A stretch of DNA of 64,000 nucleotides from Isoperla grammatica (GCA_945910005.1 OX246744.1:1422492-1486491); one strand, 5' to 3'; positions 35,370-46,779 are shown, counted from the first letter of the stretch. The notes: generated from the sequence alone by a model not told the origin. Numbers and translations: made by a program.

Positions 35370-36475
35370 CTGAAAACAAGAACGTACACGTCAGTCAAGA
35401 GCCACGGTCTAAACAATGCAATTAAGATGCATCTATTCCATTATTCCATCCATCTTAGTCCATGGTCAAAGCTTCATTCCCTACGGCACCTTTAAGCCAC
35501 TCCTACCGACGGCCAATGCAAGTTGAAATGGACATATAAGGAATCAATACCCAGATTGTATTTCATCCTAGGAATATTTAATTTCTTCCCTCCCCTCCAA
35601 CTGTGTATAAATTAGTTAATTTTGAGTGGGAGACATTACCATACACAATTATTTATTGTCTTGTTGCAAACTGATACCAGTCAAGTTCCTTTGAACAATA
35701 ATGTTCTGTGGGTAGATGTACCCATTTCTAGAACTCAATAGTCTGATCTAACCAAGAATCGAACCCAGAACCTCATATTTATTGAAGGAATAACTTATTA
35801 TTTAATATATATATATAATTATAATAAATTGCCAAATGTAATGTGTGAAATGGCCAACTTGAGGCTGATCACAAATTGAATGCAGTGCAGCACTAGAGGT
35901 ATAAGTCAACCTAGCAGAGGTATCCACCTAAGAGCTTATGAATTTGCCTCTATCTTTAGGAACGAAATGCTTGTGCACACAACTTTGTCCTTAATTGAGC
36001 TTCCTTTATTTTCCAACCACCCTTTTATCCTTCATCCTGTAAGCTTATGAAAAAAGATAGAATGTGTATTATATAAAATAGAAATATAATTTTCAATTGC
36101 ATATTAACTGTCTGTACATTGTTCAATTTATGGCGGGCCTTATACCGTGCTTACATTCTCTCTACGTTCGTACATTAAGCTACAAGTTGAGTCTGTACAA
36201 ATCAAATGGCTTTGTCTACATTGAAATGAGGTTTGTGCCAAGCGAAGCCAGGACGAAAGTTCAAACAAATTAAACTTTTTCTTGGATTTGACAAAATTGG
36301 GTCATTTGCTACAAGTGCAGAGCTAAGTCTCACTGCCAGGTCTGAGTGGTTCAAGTTAATTGTTGCTAGTTTCACGAATGCATTCACTCTAGACCTTCAT
36401 ATAAATTTGCCGAACTCGTGTTATTTAAACGTTGAGTGGATGTAAATGCGGATTTACTCTGGGAAGTTTACTCAC

Positions 36476-36616
36476 CGAATCGTGTTGATTCGGATGCTCG
36501 TCAACGTAGTATCGAATCAAGCTGGATGTCTGTGATGCCGATCCAGTGGAGTTCAGACGTCTTTTCGTAAACCCAGGCAGCCGTTCACCGGGCTGGTGTC
36601 ATCTTAGTCATCTTAT
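36476..36616 (-). pseudogene. Degenerate third copy of the duplicated exon
   Basis: The acceptor GTTTCCAG and donor GTGAGTAAAC are intact. The block aligns to 36,983-37,120 through GAACGGCTGCC, AGACGTCTGAACTC and ACTGGATCGGCATC. In the expected phase it meets TGA after about ten codons, so inclusion would truncate the protein. Another frame is open (ERLPGFTKRRLNSTGS then SLIRYYVDEHPNQHDS) but its phase does not fit. Probably a decaying duplicate exon. Confidence 0.4.
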
Positions 36617-36982
36617 CTGGAAACAAAGGGATTAACGTCAGTCATATTCACAACGAAACTAAGCCTATGCATATATACCTATTTACTCTCAATTTGAATG
36701 ATAGGCATATTTACTATTTATTTACCCTACTACTTATTGATTTAACTGCCTAATTGTAGTTTAGATCTGCAATAATTGTAATAGAACAGAAAAGATCAGA
36801 TTAAATACTGTACTTTGTAATGTCCTGTCCTTCAATTCTACCATGTTAATTCAATCCGAGCCAATGAAGCAGTACTTATGTTGCATTTATATTTTATTTA
36901 TTTGATATAATTGATTGAGACTATAATTTTGGAATATATAGTAAAAGTCAAGTTGTAGTTACAGCTGTTAGTTTAAACTCAC

Positions 36983-37120
36983 CGAAATTGAAATCTTGAA
37001 GTGCCGCATGTGACTGCGTAGAAGATCTCGAGGTAAGATGGATGTCTACGATGCCGATCCAGTGAGAGTCCAGACGTCTCTTCTTAAAGCCAGGCAGACG
37101 TTCACCAGCCGACACCACAT
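36983..37120 (-). CDS. Tentative duplicated exon, best-preserved copy (phase 1-1)
   Basis: 138 bases lie between the acceptor GTTTCCAG and the donor GTGAGTTTAAAC. They read VVSAGERLPGFKKRRLDS, then HWIGIVDIHLTSRSSTQ, then SHAALQDFNF without a stop. Entry and exit are both phase 1, so the exon can be skipped or repeated without a frameshift. Its 3' half (TCTACGCAGTCACATGCGGC then ACTTCAAGATT) is shared with the exons at 37,486-38,607 and 39,221-40,399. Confidence 0.4.
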
Positions 37121-37485
37121 CTGGAAACAAAGGTTTAACGTCAGTCATATTCACAACGAAACTAATTCCTATGCATATAAACCTATTTACTCTCAATTTG
37201 AATGGTAATTACAATTTATTTATTTAACAATGCAATACTTCAAAATAATTAGGGATGTAGGTAAATACTGTATCACAAAGATTTGGAATAGATTTACCAC
37301 ATTTGTTGAAGACAATGCACTACTAACGGCAATATTGTGATAATTTACCTTTGAAATAGCCAAGGGAAACAAGTTTCCAACGCACTAGCTTCATACAAAA
37401 TCACTGATTTTACTCCGATTTTATGCGGTTTTTGAATATATAAAGTAAAAGTTACATTTTAGTTGTAGATGTAGTTTAAACTCAC

Positions 37486-38607
37486 CAAAATGGAAATCTT
37501 GAAGTGCCACATGCACATGACTCGGCGACTGCAGGACTCTCGGCGACTGCAGGACTCTCGGCGACTGCAGGACTCTCGGCGACTGCAGGACTCTCGGCGA
37601 CTGCAGGACTCTCGGCGACTGCAGGACTCTCGGCGACTCCATGACTCTCGGCGACTCCAAGACTCTCGGCGACTGCAGGACTCTCGGCGACTCCATGACT
37701 CTCGGCGACTCCAAGACTCTCGGCGACTCCAAGACTCTCGGCGACTGCAGGACTCTCGGCGACTGCAGGACTCTCGGCGACTGCAGGACTCTCGGCGACT
37801 ACATGACTCGGCGACTACATGACTCGGCGACTACATGACTCGGCGACTACATGACTCGGCGACTACATGACTCGGCGACTACATGACTCGGCGACTACAT
37901 GACTCGGCGACTACATGACTCGGCGACTACATGACTCGGCGACTACATGACTCGGCGACTACATGACTCGGCGACTACATGACTCGGCGACTACATGACT
38001 CGGCGACTACATGACTCGGCGACTACATGACTCGGCGACTACATGACTCGGCGACTACATGACTCGGCGACTACATGACTCGGCGACTACATGACTCGGC
38101 GACTACATGACTCGGCGACTACATGACTCGGCGACTACATGACTCGGCGACTACATGACTCGGCGACTACATGACTCGGCGACTACATGACTCGGCGACT
38201 ACATGACTCGGCGACTACATGACTCGGCGACTACATGACTCGGCGACTACATGACTCGGCGACTACATGACTCGGCGACTACATGACTCGGCGACTACAT
38301 GACTCGGCGACTACATGACTCGGCGACTACATGACTCGGCGACTACATGACTCGGCGACTACATGACTCGGCGACTACATGACTCGGCGACTACATGACT
38401 CGGCGACTACATGACTCGGCGACTACATGACTCGGCGACTACATGACTCGGCGACTACATGACTCGGCGACTACATGACTCGGCGACTACGCAACTGCGT
38501 AGAAGTTCTTTAGGTAAGCTGGGTGTCTGCTATGCTATGAGGTGGTCCTCTTGCAGCCAGGCATATCCGTGTTGTGTAGCCGTTCTCCAGCCGTTCAGTC
38601 GTCTCAT
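37486..38607 (-). pseudogene. Duplicated exon copy interrupted by a VNTR
   Basis: The acceptor CTTGTTTTCAG at 38,608 opens a phase-1 frame (DETTERLENGYTTRIC then LAARGPPHSIADTQLT). It then hits TAA where the sister exons have CTTACCTCGAG. After TTCTACGCAGT the sequence runs into about 970 bases of 16- and 18-bp repeats, then resumes the sister-exon 3' end (GTGGCACTTCAAGATTTCC) and a GTGAGTTTAAAC donor. The exon has therefore been broken by minisatellite growth between two points that are adjacent in the other copies. Confidence 0.45.
37515..38490. repeat. VNTR: 18-bp units x about 16, then 16-bp units x about 43
   Basis: From about 37,515 to 37,800 the unit is CGGCGACTGCAGGACTCT with CCATGACTCT and CCAAGACTCT variants. 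From about 37,800 to 38,488 it is the 16-bp CGGCGACTACATGACT, nearly invariant. The 18-bp part reads as six-residue SPRVLQ repeats on the minus strand, in frame with the exon end; the 16-bp part shifts frame each unit. Open frames here (for example 37,490-37,822 +) are repeat artefacts. Confidence 0.95.
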
Positions 38608-39220
38608 CTGAAAACAAGAGATTCAACGTCAGTCATATTCACAACAAAACTAAGCCTATGCATATATAAACCTATTTACTCTTGATTTGATGAATGTTCT
38701 AACTTTGCTTCGACTAAATTAACAAGTATTGCTTCAATTCAATGGAACCACACCAACTTGTAACTGAGGGAGTAGACTATACAATTATGTATTAATATAT
38801 TTAACAATGTGATACTGATGGGCAATTATATTGACTGTGCTGCATATGTAGTTTAGATCTGCAATAATTGTATTATATAAGATTGGATTAAAAACTGTAC
38901 TTTGAAATGTCTAGTCTTGACTTCAAACAGTACCCTGTAGATTCAACCCAAGCTAATGAAGTTATGCAGTCTTATAAGCTGTATTTTATTGATATTTTAG
39001 AAATTTGAAATAATGAGGGTGTAGCAATTAGTATTGTACCACAAAGATTTGGCATAGGTTATTCATATTTACTTAAGGTAACCTACGAAAAATGCACTAA
39101 TGGCAATAAATGATCTTGTATTTGATAAAGGCAAACTAGAATGATTTTACTCTAAAATTTTACAGGTTTAATTTTGGTAAACATAGTAAAATTTACTTTA
39201 TAGTAATAGTTTAAACTCAC

Positions 39221-39442
39221 CAAAATGGGAATCTTGAAGTGCCGCATGTGACTGCGTAGAAGTTCTCGAGGTAAGCTGGGTGTCTCCTCCGACGATGACA
39301 CGACAGCTGGACGAGTCATCAGTCATCAACCAGACCAAGGGCGCCCGCAGGATTTTTGTCAGGGGGGGGCAGTGAAAATTAAAAATTAACACACAGGTAG
39401 GTTATTTGGTTATATAATAAGTATAACCTAATGCCTCCATAA

Positions 39443-39496
<54 letters not shown>

Positions 39497-40399
39497 GCAC
39501 GCACACACACACACGCACGCACGCACGCACGCACACGACCAAGAAAAACTGTAACTGTACTAAGTCTGTACTAACTGGGACATCACAGTTTCCGACGTCT
39601 AAAACGCTTTCGTATTGAACTTCCTTAGTTATGGTCACAGTATCATTGTCCGCACTCCCGGATGAAGACGGAGTTGACTCGGCGTCTTGACAAGCGTTTT
39701 GAAAAACATCATGACTAACCCACTCGGACTCGGCGCCACTTACAGGTTCACTAGACGTCTTTTGCCGTTTAAAACATTTTCTTATAAGTTATCACTCATT
39801 ATAAAATTCGAATTTAGATAATTTAATCTTTAGGTTATGTTATAGATATATATACGGTACAACAAACGCGCACACTTTCAACACACATTCACATTTACTT
39901 CACCAACGTAATTCAACACATCAACTGTTTACGTCCGCGTCTGCTCGACCACTGCTACTAGTTAGTACTAAATCCTCCCTCTTCATTTCCTGCTACCCTT
40001 TGCCTTGTAGCTGTTCTTGGAAAACGATAATAAACCAAAGAAGACAACGTGACAAATCCGGGCAGTCTGGCCGTTGAGTGACAGCGGCGACAGGAGAATC
40101 AGATAGGCCGGTGACAGCCCGGGCATTGTAGAAATGAAAGAATTTGAGAGAATATGTTCGTCTAATAGACCGTAAAATTTATTTTTAAAGACTAACAGTT
40201 ATACAGCGCTGTTGTTAACTTTGCACCAAATTGCCTTATTTTCAGAACTAAGAAATTAGGTTTCATACTACATTATAGGATTATTTTCTAGGCCTAGATT
40301 TTTAAAAATAAGAACAATTTTTAAGTAATTTGCTGGCAGCCAGGGGGGGGCAAGTGCCCCCCCTTGCCCCCCCCTGCGGGCGCCCATGAACCAGACCAG
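39221..40399 (-). CDS. Tentative exon split by a hAT-type insertion
   Basis: The acceptor CTGTTGTTTCAG precedes CTGGTCTGGTT (40,399-40,389). The exon then continues at 39,327 after the inserted element, ending at the donor GTGAGTTTAAAC (39,220). Leaving the element out as a pre-insertion inference gives a phase 0 entry and phase 1 exit, with LVWLMTDDSSSCRVI and TQSHAALQDSHF visible on either side. This agrees with phase 0 exit of the 46,498-46,617 exon. With the 1,053-bp element present the exon cannot be translated through, unless the element is spliced out or the exon is skipped. Confidence 0.35.
39402..39780 (-). pseudogene. Possible N-terminal fragment of a hAT transposase
   Basis: On the minus strand inside the element, an open frame reads KCFKRQKTSSEPVSGAES, then SHDVFQNACQDAESTPSS, then TKEVQYESVLDVGNCD. 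It then runs into the microsatellite. A basic KRxKT start followed by an acidic, Ser-rich stretch is common before the zinc finger of hAT proteins, but no BED finger, DDE residue or dimerisation domain is present. Family call is inferred mainly from the element ends. Confidence 0.4.
39447..39537. repeat. (AT)n then (AC/GC)n microsatellite
   Basis: An uninterrupted AT run (about 39,447-39,490) is followed by CACACG/CACGCA units to 39,535, inside the hAT-like element. Confidence 0.95.
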
Positions 40400-40740
40400 C
40401 TGAAACAACAGAAACACTCATTAGTCACGTGATCAATGAGAGGATTATGGAGACCCCTTGGAAACTATGAACCCACGACGCGACCAGCTACCATGGCGCG
40501 CCCAGGCCCTGCATTTCATGTGGGGGGGTTATTAATTTTGATTGTTAACAATTCTTCTTAATAACTTTCTGAAGGAACTGCAAAATAATAATAAAAAAAG
40601 TAACAGATCAAAATGAAAACGTGTGCGTTACTGTAACAATAAAGTTGCAAGCTCGACGGCCGAAAACATCCCGATCAAGATCAAGAGAAAAATATATAAG
40701 TTAGAAATGCTAAGTTGTTGGAGGCTTTCACGACCCGTAG

Positions 40741-40872
40741 ATGGGAACAGATTATTTTCTTCTGGGTTATTTCATCGTGTCGGTACAGAGTTTTCACTCG
40801 CGGCGAAACGTCGAGTGAAAACTCTATACCGACACGACGAAATAACCCAGAAGAAAATAATCTGTTCCCATA
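40741..40872. repeat. Hairpin with about 60-bp arms
   Basis: GGGAACAGATTATTTTCTTC then TGGGTTATTTC, CGTGTCGGTA and GAGTTTTCACTCG is followed, after a loop around GCGGCGAAACG, by its near-exact complement. The loop word CGAAACGTCGA resembles that of the palindrome at 31,555-31,845, so both may be inverted ends of one retroelement family. Confidence 0.75.
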
Positions 40873-41215
40873 TATAGAAATGCTATTTGCTATGGTTGTC
40901 GCCTTATGGCTGGGTAACATACATTCACTCTTTTACGAGGGACACTTTCTGAGCCTGTTCCATATTGGGAGCTCAAAACGGGGCACAGTAATGTTCTTAG
41001 GAATTAATCTAACATTACCTGTGGGTATGAGGGGCCTGGGAATCGAACTAGCGACCTCTCTAATCAGAGTTCCGAGCGACTTTAGGCAGTGACTCACGTA
41101 TAAATCGGAACAGCACAAAGAGTAACTTGCAGCGAGATATATGCCGAGCAAAGTGACGATTTAAAACATGCACGAGGCCCCCCCCCCCCCCCCCCCCGAC
41201 CGGGTTAAAATTCAA

Positions 41216-42940
41216 GAATTTATAAAAATATTATTTTGTTATACGTCTAACTGAATATAACAATAATACAAAGCAAACCGTGTCACATAATGAAAGAGAA
41301 GCAATAATACTGAGAGGATGGGGACAGATTACAAGATCGCACACAAATGCCAACGGACAACGACATCGATATTTTAGTCTAAAAAATTCTTAATTTTGAC
41401 TAATATTCAGCACAAACTATTGCTAAAACAGCGCTAATGCAAATTTAATCTATAGTTTTCAAAAGAAATAATATTGAATGAATTTAGCAAGATTACACAG
41501 AAACAGTGAACAACCGGACCCAACGAAATAGAATTGAAAAGTATCGTAAATTATAATATTTTGTAAATAAAATATTCGGTTAAATTGTTAAAATTTACTG
41601 CGATGCAAATATAAAGTTTAAAAAAGCAATAATATTGAATGAATTGAGAAATACTACACAGAAACAGCAAACAATGGAACACAATGGGCGATATCAAAGC
41701 AGACAGATAACGTATATGTAATGCCGAGGCTTACCTGGTGATGTTTTGACTCTACGAACTCTGTCCAGCGAATGAGACATTGCGCCAGGGTGCATCCAAC
41801 ATTATGCCTCGCCTTGTTTCTAGTTACGTCGTCACCAGCTGACTGTGTCGCTATGTGGACTAATACAGAACTAGCCTGCTATCACGTCACGAGATTAGAA
41901 CGAAGTATTGATTATTCTACGTCAACAGGGCCTAACGTCCTCCATGCTACGAACCTAATCGAAACTACAGCCTACTCCTGTCTAAAAGTAGTGAACCGAG
42001 ATTTCATGCAGGAGTTTGGGGAATAATTTTTTACTCTAAATCTCATTACACATAGACTAATTGTTTTTTGAAGAGAATGAACTTGATTTTTTTTAACAGT
42101 TTGCTTTGTGGTTCATCTTCTGTATAGTTTTAGTTTTAGACTGGGCAAATGTATGGTACAATCGTGCAGACAGTAATCTGTAACTATTTTCCCAGAGTAA
42201 TTAACGTAAAATTAATAGACTTCCTTACACTAACTAGATATTTTTTAAATGTGTGCGTATTTAAAAACAGATTTTCCCCATTACGTAAGATAGATAGGAA
42301 TCTCATTGAAGCATTGAGTAGAAAGACAAACACTTACAGATTAACTTGCAATTGAGTTGAGTGAGCTACCCCTAACAGTTGCTTTGCTACGATAGTTTTC
42401 GTACGACCTATCGTCTCCCGCCAGGCTGGCTGCTTTGGAGTAGCAACAACTACGTCACGCATAAACAAACGCCGCCACTCAAGGTGTATTATCAGTTTAT
42501 CACTTGCAAATAATGTATAGCTTACTCCTGGAGTGAAAAGGCGATTTCTAGTTTTCATTATAGTTCCTTCAATTAATCATTACATTAATAATAGTGTTTA
42601 GATAGAACTACGATGTCCTTTAAAAATATTAAACCAATGCGATGACGTGTGTGTGCATGTTATGGGTGTGCGGAGACATTAATGAATGGGTGAGGAGGGG
42701 GGGGGGGGGGGCGGGGGGGCGCACAATCAACCAAAAATATTAATTTTATAGAGAACGCCGGAGGCAGAGATGTTTCTATTCTTTTATCTGCCACAAATGC
42801 CCGGAAGATTACTTTTATCTTCAGATAATAATATTCTTCTGTATAATATTCATTTCATTTAATTTTCTCTTGTTTGCCTGCAGTTGGGCCCTCCTTACCC
42901 AGTGGCAGCCTTAGAGACTCACCTTCCCCAAGATTAACTA
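41216..42940. other. AT-rich intronic or intergenic stretch, no gene seen
   Basis: It lies between the tentative exon at 40.4 kb and the 46.5 kb exon, so it is intronic if those exons belong together. I see two short non-homologous open frames (41,772-42,026 + and 42,334-42,558 -) without splice support or recognisable motifs. A G/C homopolymer run lies at about 42,697-42,720. Confidence 0.4.
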
Positions 42941-42944
42941 AGTA

Positions 42945-43447
42945 TTTATTTTTTAATGTATAGGCTGTTGCAGAGCCACCGTCTGTGCGGAGGCTCTCTC
43001 AGTTAGTTACACATGTAAATATACAACACAATTACATAGTACACAGTACAAGATAGGTACAATCTATTAGTACAATAACACTAATACAAAATATAAAGGA
43101 ATATGAAATAATACAATTAAATAATTATAATAATATATTGATTATAAGGAACTTAATTTATAAAAATGATAAAGTTCGAGGTTACAATGGTTGCATTTTG
43201 TGTGGGGTATAAGGGTATTTGAACTTTGGTTTCATAAGGAAAGTTACTTCTTCAAACATTAGTGAGTTTATTTTGGGAAAGTCATAATTTTGCACGCGGT
43301 TTTTGTATCCAGTAATAAGAGCTATGAATCTGTCGTGGATGGGAAGGAAGGAGATCGTATTGTAGACGTCGGTGTTGTGGGTCCAGGGTGCAAGGCGGGA
43401 AGTACGGCGTAGGATTCTTCGTTCAAGGGCAGAATAGCGATTGATTT
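42945..43447 (-). pseudogene. 5'-truncated LINE: ORF2 C-terminus and 3' tail
   Basis: On the minus strand an open frame from about 43,447 to the stop at 43,182 reads RYSALERRILRRTSRL, then APWTHNTDVYNTISFLPI, then HDRFIALITGYKNRVQN, then KFKYPYTPHKMQPL. This pattern, an R-x-L block followed by x-x-I-x-x-x-I and YK near the C-terminus, is seen in Jockey/CR1-like LINE ORF2 tails. A 3' UTR follows, containing GCCTCCGCACAGACGGTGG, and an A-rich end (ATTAAAAAATAAATACT) near 42,945. No reverse transcriptase core remains. Confidence 0.55.
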
Positions 43448-44454
43448 ACTAAGTGGGCATTTATGTCCTCTAAGCTCAAACATGCCCAGGACCTAATAAT
43501 ACTCATATAAGTCAAAGCCCAACATCTAAAACACCCATATAAATGAAATAAAATACACCCTTCTTGTGATTTCATTTGACAGCCGATCAAACCGCGTAGT
43601 GGCTTGCAGGTTTGTTGGTACATGAGGCAGTTTTGAAAATACCCTTTAGACAACAATTCAGTTAAACATTGCAACATTTAGACGGTTCAATGTTCCTTGA
43701 ATTCAAAGACAATATAAATAAAACACAACAATTTACTCTACTTTTCGTGATCCTTTTTTGTCCTTGAATTCAAGGAGCATTGAGCGGAACATTGAGCCGT
43801 CTAAATTAATTAATTACGAGTTCAAAACCTCCCATTATAACAATAGTAAGATTTAAAATATTTGAAACTTTTTTCAACTACTTAGTTACCAATTTCAATG
43901 TATTTGTGGCTCATGTTGTTTGTATATTACTATGTACGCTGACTGGAATTTGCTGGGCGAGTCCTATGTCACAAACAAGCTTAGCTCTAACAGGTGTCTG
44001 ACTCATTGGCAACATTGTCATTGCAGACAAACAAGTATCGTACGATCTTGTACTGTACACAACACACATCACAACCTTGGGCGTGCCTGGGGGGGGCATC
44101 CTTTAGATCGAGTGTTGTTCTGATTGTAATATTATAATTTCTGTTACTCCAGTTTTTAGTTCTCATGATTAATAATCACGTTTTTTAATGTTGTGTCGTT
44201 CATAAGATTAATTTTAATTTTGTATTTAAAATAAAGTTATTCCAGTTGTTTTCATGTTTAGTTTGTTTAGTAATCATACCACTTTTTTAATTAATTGTGT
44301 CCAGTTGTTCTCTGTAAGATTAATTATGTCGTTCTTAAGATATTACTAAAACCTTCGATTTCGCGGTCTAAAAAGTTGAGACGCTATTCCCCTTCAGGCC
44401 CATGTGGCTCTGTCTACTGTACTGTCTACTGTACTGTCTATACTGTCTACTGGC

Positions 44455-44545
44455 TACTGTATATTGACATGTGTAACTAACTGTACGGCTGAAGAGAGCC
44501 TCCGCACAGACGGTGGCTCTGCAATAGCCTATACTGTCTACTGTC
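44455..44545 (+). mobile_element. 3' UTR fragment of the same LINE family, opposite strand
   Basis: ACATGTGTAACTAACTG then GAGAGCCTCCGCACAGACGG then TGGCTCTGCAATAGCC repeats the 3' UTR of the 42,945-43,447 element in inverted orientation 1.5 kb away. The pair could be mistaken for TIRs of one DNA element, but the coding content and A-rich tail favour two LINE ends. Confidence 0.5.
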
Positions 44546-45760
44546 TACTGTCTACTCTACACTACAACAGGCTGAAGGCGGGCAAACAAATCTATTTATT
44601 AATATTAATATTTATTCAATATTTCTATTCATACAATACAAAACAAGTTTAGTCAACTAGTTATTCTTCAAGCAAGGTTAACAGTTCGAGGTGGGTCGCT
44701 ATCGTGGTGTGGTGACCGGTGCTCGCAAGTACGGCTCTTATGCATAGGATTTTATCTTTTTATTTAATTATCTCATTACAAAATACTGGTTTAAAACTTT
44801 ATGTACAAATCTGTCCCCCAATGAGTATGAGCTACTCGCAGGCCTTCACAAGAAGAGATTACAATAGTTTGCAGAAGGCTCATCTCATAAGGCCTTCATC
44901 ATCTTTCCAGTTCCAACAATATCACTTTCGTCCTCTACTACATACATACTTGTCAGCCTTCTTTGCGAATTGAAGCCCCCCCCCCCCCCCCCCCTCACAC
45001 CACAAACATGACCATACTATAATAGTAAATAAGTCAGTCAATGGTCATACATCTAGTTTTTTAGTATGTCTTTACTCTTTACAAAATAATAGTTAGATGA
45101 GAAGCAATTAAAATGTGACTACCGCTACATCATGAATCATGCTGCATGATACAACACTGTGCTCTGTGTGTAACGCGGGTTGCATAAAGTCAACTCGGCG
45201 ATGGCCGAGCGATGGTAGACCTTCTTTATCGACTCAGATGGTGAGCTTCTACTACTGACGTGTAGGAAGCAGCACGAAAATAAAACGACGGCGGTAAAGC
45301 TTGACAACAATGAAACAAATGAATTGAATCGATGGACAAACAAGCTGTCAAAATATAATTGCGTCTGATTTTGAAAAACAAAACAAAAACAAACAAATAC
45401 ACATACAAAACTTTCACTTAGTCGTTGTCCATCATTAAAAGTTTTAAATTGCGAGCAGTTACTATTGCTACACTTGCTTTTATTTCTATGGTATCAATTT
45501 TATTATTTTGACAGCTGATGGTTTGTCCATCAGTTCAATTTATTTGTTCCATTGTTGTCTTTCGGTGTTGCTAGTGCCACGTACTCGAACCCGAAATAAA
45601 CTAAAAAATATAACGAATTATAATCTTACAATCATACAAAAACTAGACTAATATTAATTTAAATTAATCGTTAAAACCAACGGTTATAATTTACATTCAA
45701 ATTCAATCAATAAACACACATTTAAATGTAAGTTCGGTACAGAATTCGTTCTTCACAAAG

Positions 45761-46008
45761 ATGTCTCGACGACGTGCTGTGGCACTAAGAGAAGTCGACG
45801 ACGTGCTGTGGAACTAAGAGAAGTCGTCACTGACCCTCATTCCTTCCTGGGGCTCTCCCGTCCTGAAGCATTTCCACAGACCGTAGCGTATCTATGGACA
45901 GAGAGAAAACATCAGCCTCGTTTACGTAGAGGGTTCAAACTGTTAGCTAAACTAGCCGCAGCTGCGGTGCCCAATCACAGGTCACACACAAATAATTATG
46001 TATACTAA
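45761..46008 (+). pseudogene. Short unknown ORF broken by a 29-bp duplication
   Basis: ATG at 45,761 begins MSRRRAVALREV. The 29-base segment GACGACGTGCTGTGG...AAGTC is then duplicated and shifts the frame to an early stop. The second copy resumes an open frame containing TDPHSFLGLSRPEAFPQ, then YLWTERKHQPRLRRGFK, then LLAKLAAAAVPNH, ending TAA at about 46,006; ATAAAA/AATAAA-like words follow. No family recognised. It may be a fragment of a retroposed or duplicated gene. Confidence 0.3.
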
Positions 46009-46497
46009 TAAAACAATATAAAATAAAAATGTGAATAATTGTATTGTAAAATATTATGTTACTAGAGATAGAGCCCACAGTTAAGTGGTGGATTTGTTGT
46101 AGGTATGACTAATTATATACCATTAGGTAATAAGTACTTGTATTATATGTAAAAATAGCAAATTGCTAAATAAAAGTTCTACTTCTACTACTACTAAATG
46201 TTTCAAGTACACGCTAGGAAGTAGAGAGTTTGGCATTATTGTTAAACGCTATTTGGCCAGCAAATGTAATGGTTACAAAAGAGCAAACTTCAATAATACA
46301 GCAGGAATGTCCGAAGGGTTTCATTAGCCCACGGAGCCCGGTAGTCACCGTGTAAGTCCGACCAGAGACGATAAAGAAGTATCGCCCTCGGGAGAGAAAC
46401 TTCTCTATCGACTATGGTCCGAGGTACTCCCCGACTCAGCCGGTAATACATTGCGTGTGCCGGGAGCTGAACCCGAGACCGCAGAGTGTGTCGTTAC

Positions 46498-46617
46498 CTC
46501 CCAGTCCTCGAAGAACAGATCCGGTTTGTTCCACTTGACGTGGTGCTGGGCAAACGAGTAGATCTTTCTCAGAGGGGGGTTGAGGTGGGGCGCCTCAGTG
46601 GCCCTTCGGTTCATCAC
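46498..46617 (-). CDS. Exon 9 of the minus-strand gene (phase 0-0)
   Basis: 120 bases, exactly 40 codons, lie between the acceptor TTCTGTGTTCAACAG and a GTAACG donor. They read VMNRRATEAPHLNPPLRK, then IYSFAQHHVKWNKPDLFF, then EDWE. The Trp- and aromatic-rich sequence in a GC-richer block looks firmly coding. Entry in phase 0 matches the phase 0 exit of exon 8. The donor +5/+6 bases are not ideal. No domain name can be given. Confidence 0.7.
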
Positions 46618-46779
46618 CTGTTGAACACAGAAACATCTAAGGAGATGCGTTACCTCTTCACAAGGGTAAAAAGCATAACAGATAGGTTTTTTTAATAAGA
46701 CCTAGTGTAAATAATAAGTGTAACACAAAAAAAAACTGTGTGACAAAACGATTCTAGAAGCTCCTATCCAAGGCAACCA

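Larger units (their letters stand above)
39336..40388 (-). mobile_element. hAT-like element with 8-bp target-site duplication
   Basis: AACCAGAC lies at both 39,328-39,335 and 40,389-40,396. The element ends CAAGGGCGCCCGCAGG and (complement) CATGGGCGCCCGCAGG, followed inward by G-rich/C-rich runs. An 8-bp duplication and CA-starting TIRs fit the hAT superfamily. It is 1,053 bases and carries only a short transposase-like frame and a microsatellite, so it is non-autonomous. Confidence 0.8.

Noticed and set aside
37490..37822. Plus-strand frame of SRRLQD repeats as a repetitive protein
   Set aside because: It comes from the 18-bp minisatellite unit being a multiple of three; no start region or flanking coding sequence supports it on this strand.
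42960..44545. A single 1.6 kb DNA transposon with 65-bp terminal inverted repeats
   Set aside because: The repeats match the 3' UTR of a LINE whose ORF2 C-terminus adjoins the left one, so two LINE ends in opposite orientation explain them better.
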